Below are positions 62,015 to 64,000 of a DNA stretch of 64,000 nucleotides, one piece after another. Positions within the stretch are counted from its first letter, which is position 1. Each line of letters starts with the position of its first letter. The position numbers and the translations under genes are program-made. Under the pieces are notes generated by a model. The model saw only the letters and a list, made by a program, of their open reading frames with translations. It had not been told where the DNA came from and did not search any database. Source of the stretch: an uncultured Cohaesibacter sp. (GTDB lineage: Bacteria; Pseudomonadota; Alphaproteobacteria; Rhizobiales; Cohaesibacteraceae); contig NZ_OY781114.1 of NCBI RefSeq assembly GCF_963676485.1, forward strand, positions 2,327,001 through 2,391,000. The letters run 5' to 3'.

Positions 62015-64000
62015 ATGTTTTCTAGATTGTCGATTACCGCCAAAATGCTGACCGTCAGCATCGCCACCATCATCGTGGTTCTGTCCGCAGGTATTGCCGT
62101 CATCGGATGGCAAAGCTCGGATATCACCCATAAGATCTCGGTGCGCGAGGCCAAGGCCGAGGCGAAAAAAGAAGCTGCGATCGTCAAGGCTGCCATGGAA
62201 TACGGGCTCGTATCCGCGCAAAATATGACCTATGCGCTGTCGGCACTGAAAGTCGGGGACCTGCAGGATCGGTCGATCTGGACGGGTATCCTGAAGCAGA
62301 CCATGGAAGAAAATAGCCGCCTTTCTGGCGCATGGGGTGCTGTAATCGGCGATGCTCTGGACGGCAAGGATAGTGACTATGTCAATGCCGAGTATCACGA
62401 TAAAAGCGGTGTCTGGCGTCCCTATTTCTTCCGCAATTCGGATGGCGCCATCGAATTTCGCACCATCTCGGACATGGATGAGCTATCTCCGGAAGAAATG
62501 GCCTGGTATTACGGCGCTTATAATAGTGGCAAGCCCTATGTGACCGAGCCCTACAGCTGGGATATGGGTGGACGTACCGTTGTCGGCGTTTCTCTCGCCA
62601 TTCCGATCAAGAATGCAAAGGGCCAAACCATCGGCGTTGCTGGTACGGACCTCACCCTGTCGGAGTTGTCCGAGGCGCTTGGCAAGGCCAAGCCGCTTGA
62701 GACCGGGTCGGTGCATCTGATCTCCCACGAAGGCAAGTGGGTCGCGCATCCCGATGCAGCCCTTCTCGGCAAGGATTGGTCCGAGGGGCGCTCGGGTGAG
62801 GATCTCAGCCATGAGGCGGCCATGATGGCTGCGGTCAAGAATGCTGAGGAATTGACCTACACCGGTTATTCCAACAGTCTGCAGTCGGAGGTGATCCGTA
62901 TTGTCGAGCCCGTGCTTGTCGGTGACACCGGCTACAGCATGAGCCTTGTTGTCAACGTGCCGGTCGACACCCTCTCCACTGCCAGTTCGCAAATTCTGAT
63001 GACCGTTCTCATGGTGGGTGCTGCGCTGCTGATTGCTCTTGCTGCTGCCCTTGTGGTCGTTGGTATCGCAGTCATCCGCAAGCCGCTTCAGACAACGATT
63101 TCCAGTATCATGGAGCTTGTCAATCGCAACTATGATGCGCCAATCCACTATCTGGATCGCAAGGATGAAGTCGGCCAGATCAATCAGGCGCTCGAGGTCT
63201 TCCGCGAAAGCTCGAAGCGGGCGGAAGTTCTGAGCCGGGAGCAGAAAGAAGAGCAGGCCGAGCAGCTACGCCGGGCTGATTTGATCAACCAGCTGGCGCA
63301 GGAATTCGACCAGCAGGTAACCGGGCTTCTCGATGTGATCTTTGGGTCGGTGAAGAATCTCAATGCGACCTCGGCGAGCCTGACCAATGGGGCGGACGAT
63401 ACCTCCAACCGCTCCAATGCCGTGGCGGCAGCGTCTGAGGAAGCGTCCACCAATGTGGAAACCGTCGCTGCTGCGGCTGAGGAGCTTTTCGCCTCGGTCA
63501 ATGAAATCGACCGTCAGGTCGAGCAGTCCAACAGGATCGCGGACAATGCCGTTGCACAGGCCCGGCGCACCAACGAGAAGATCGAAGGTCTGTCGACAGC
63601 TGCCAGCCGCATTGGTGAAGTGGTGAAACTGATCACCGATATTGCGGAGCAGACCAACCTTCTGGCCCTCAACGCCACCATCGAGGCGGCGCGTGCCGGA
63701 GAGGCTGGACGAGGCTTCGCCGTGGTTGCCTCCGAGGTAAAGGAACTGGCCAACCAGACCTCTAAGGCGACCGATGAAATTTCTGAGCAGATTTCTGCGG
63801 TGCAGGCCGAGACCGATGGCGCTGTTGAGGCGATTAAGGAGATTACCGATACCATTGAGCATATGAACCGTATTGCGTCGGCCATCTCCGAGGCTGTCGA
63901 ACAGCAGGGACATGCAACGCAGGAAATCGCACGCAACATTCAGGAAGCCTCTGCTGGCACGCGCGAAGTGTCGTCCAACATTCTCGGTGTGTCCTCTTCG
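62015..64000 (+). CDS. Methyl-accepting chemotaxis protein with dCache sensor, cut by window end
   Basis: 662 codons are visible and the frame is still open at the last base. Order: membrane helix (about 10-33), large periplasmic domain (about 35-320) with the Cache pattern ('YHDKSGVWRPYFFRNSDGAIEF', 'PEEMAWYYGAYNSGKPYVTEPYSWDMGGRTVVGVSLAIPI', 'GVAGTDLTLSELSEAL'), second helix (about 327-352), HAMP, and the signalling coiled coil with the conserved tip around '[31 protein letters not shown]'. dCache domains bind amino acids, amines, purines or carboxylates directly. Only the last methylation helix is missing. The third chemoreceptor in the window and the third sensor type. Confidence 0.92.
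   Translation, partial: MFSRLSITAKMLTVSIATIIVVLSAGIAVIGWQSSDITHKISVREAKAEAKKEAAIVKAAMEYGLVSAQNMTYALSALKVGDLQDRSIWTGILKQTMEENSRLSGAWGAVIGDALDGKDSDYVNAEYHDKSGVWRPYFFRNSDGAIEFRTISDMDELSPEEMAWYYGAYNSGKPYVTEPYSWDMGGRTVVGVSLAIPIKNAKGQTIGVAGTDLTLSELSEALGKAKPLETGSVHLISHEGKWVAHPDAALLGKDWSEGRSGEDLSHEAAMMAAVKNAEELTYTGYSNSLQSEVIRIVEPVLVGDTGYSMSLVVNVPVDTLSTASSQILMTVLMVGAALLIALAAALVVVGIAVIRKPLQTTISSIMELVNRNYDAPIHYLDRKDEVGQINQALEVFRESSKRAEVLSREQKEEQAEQLRRADLINQLAQEFDQQVTGLLDVIFGSVKNLNATSASLTNGADDTSNRSNAVAAASEEASTNVETVAAAAEELFASVNEIDRQVEQSNRIADNAVAQARRTNEKIEGLSTAASRIGEVVKLITDIAEQTNLLALNATIEAARAGEAGRGFAVVASEVKELANQTSKATDEISEQISAVQAETDGAVEAIKEITDTIEHMNRIASAISEAVEQQGHATQEIARNIQEASAGTREVSSNILGVSSS

Overview
The window looks like chromosomal DNA of a metabolically versatile alphaproteobacterium, most likely a marine or coastal Rhizobiales (Hyphomicrobiales) member; a Cohaesibacter-like organism would fit, but this is inferred from gene content and not from a marker gene. 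Supporting points are many sugar and organic-acid importers of the ABC, TRAP and tripartite tricarboxylate types, a DhaM fused to HPr and enzyme I, an iron operator of the TGA-N9-TCA (RirA/IRO) type before efeUOB, a candidate EcfG promoter, three chemoreceptors and a sulfatase with its own maturase. No rRNA, tRNA or CRISPR array was seen.

Layout. 1-6.8 kb (+): the end of a YesL-like membrane protein, a sugar-binding protein, a LacZ-type beta-galactosidase and a DUF2264 protein, the tail of a glycan-utilisation operon. 7.1-13.3 kb (-): a TRAP importer followed by an L-idonate 5-dehydrogenase, an enolase-superfamily dehydratase and a gluconate 5-dehydrogenase, with a divergent GntR regulator and a 2-hydroxyacid dehydrogenase (13.5-15.3 kb, +). 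15.7-19.6 kb: a chemoreceptor, a YtfG/HxlR divergent pair and a LysE exporter. 19.7-27.2 kb: a polyamine-type ABC importer with a GH3 beta-glycosidase, divergent from a LacI regulator, with two identical 16-bp operators between them. 27.4-30.2 kb: two MscS channels flanking a 24-residue membrane microprotein. 30.3-34.5 kb: dhaKLM. 35.4-37.9 kb: an unknown membrane protein, a six-helix chemoreceptor and an ACT protein. 38.3-42.5 kb: efeUOB. 42.9-44.3 kb: an unknown protein divergent from an AraC regulator. 44.5-49.4 kb (-): tctCBA with an amidohydrolase and an FMN hydroxyacid oxidase. 49.7-50.3 kb: IS6 debris. 50.4-61.2 kb (+): LysR, an ABC sugar importer, a sulfatase without signal peptide, a DUF4432 protein, an ATPase, a sulfatase maturase and tyrS. 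61.3-61.9 kb: IS110 and IS6-type debris. From 62.0 kb: a Cache chemoreceptor cut by the window end.

How they work together. Each catabolic block pairs one importer with one to four cytoplasmic enzymes and usually a dedicated regulator. The most distinctive block is the sulfatase locus: binding protein, permeases and ATPase would import a sulfated sugar, which a cytoplasmic formylglycine sulfatase (activated by the co-encoded radical-SAM maturase) would desulfate inside the cell. It lies, with tyrS, between two identical, same-orientation IS6-type ends about 11.5 kb apart. A recurring feature is a strong hairpin just after genes for periplasmic binding proteins (four loci), which probably sets the ratio of binding protein to downstream products.
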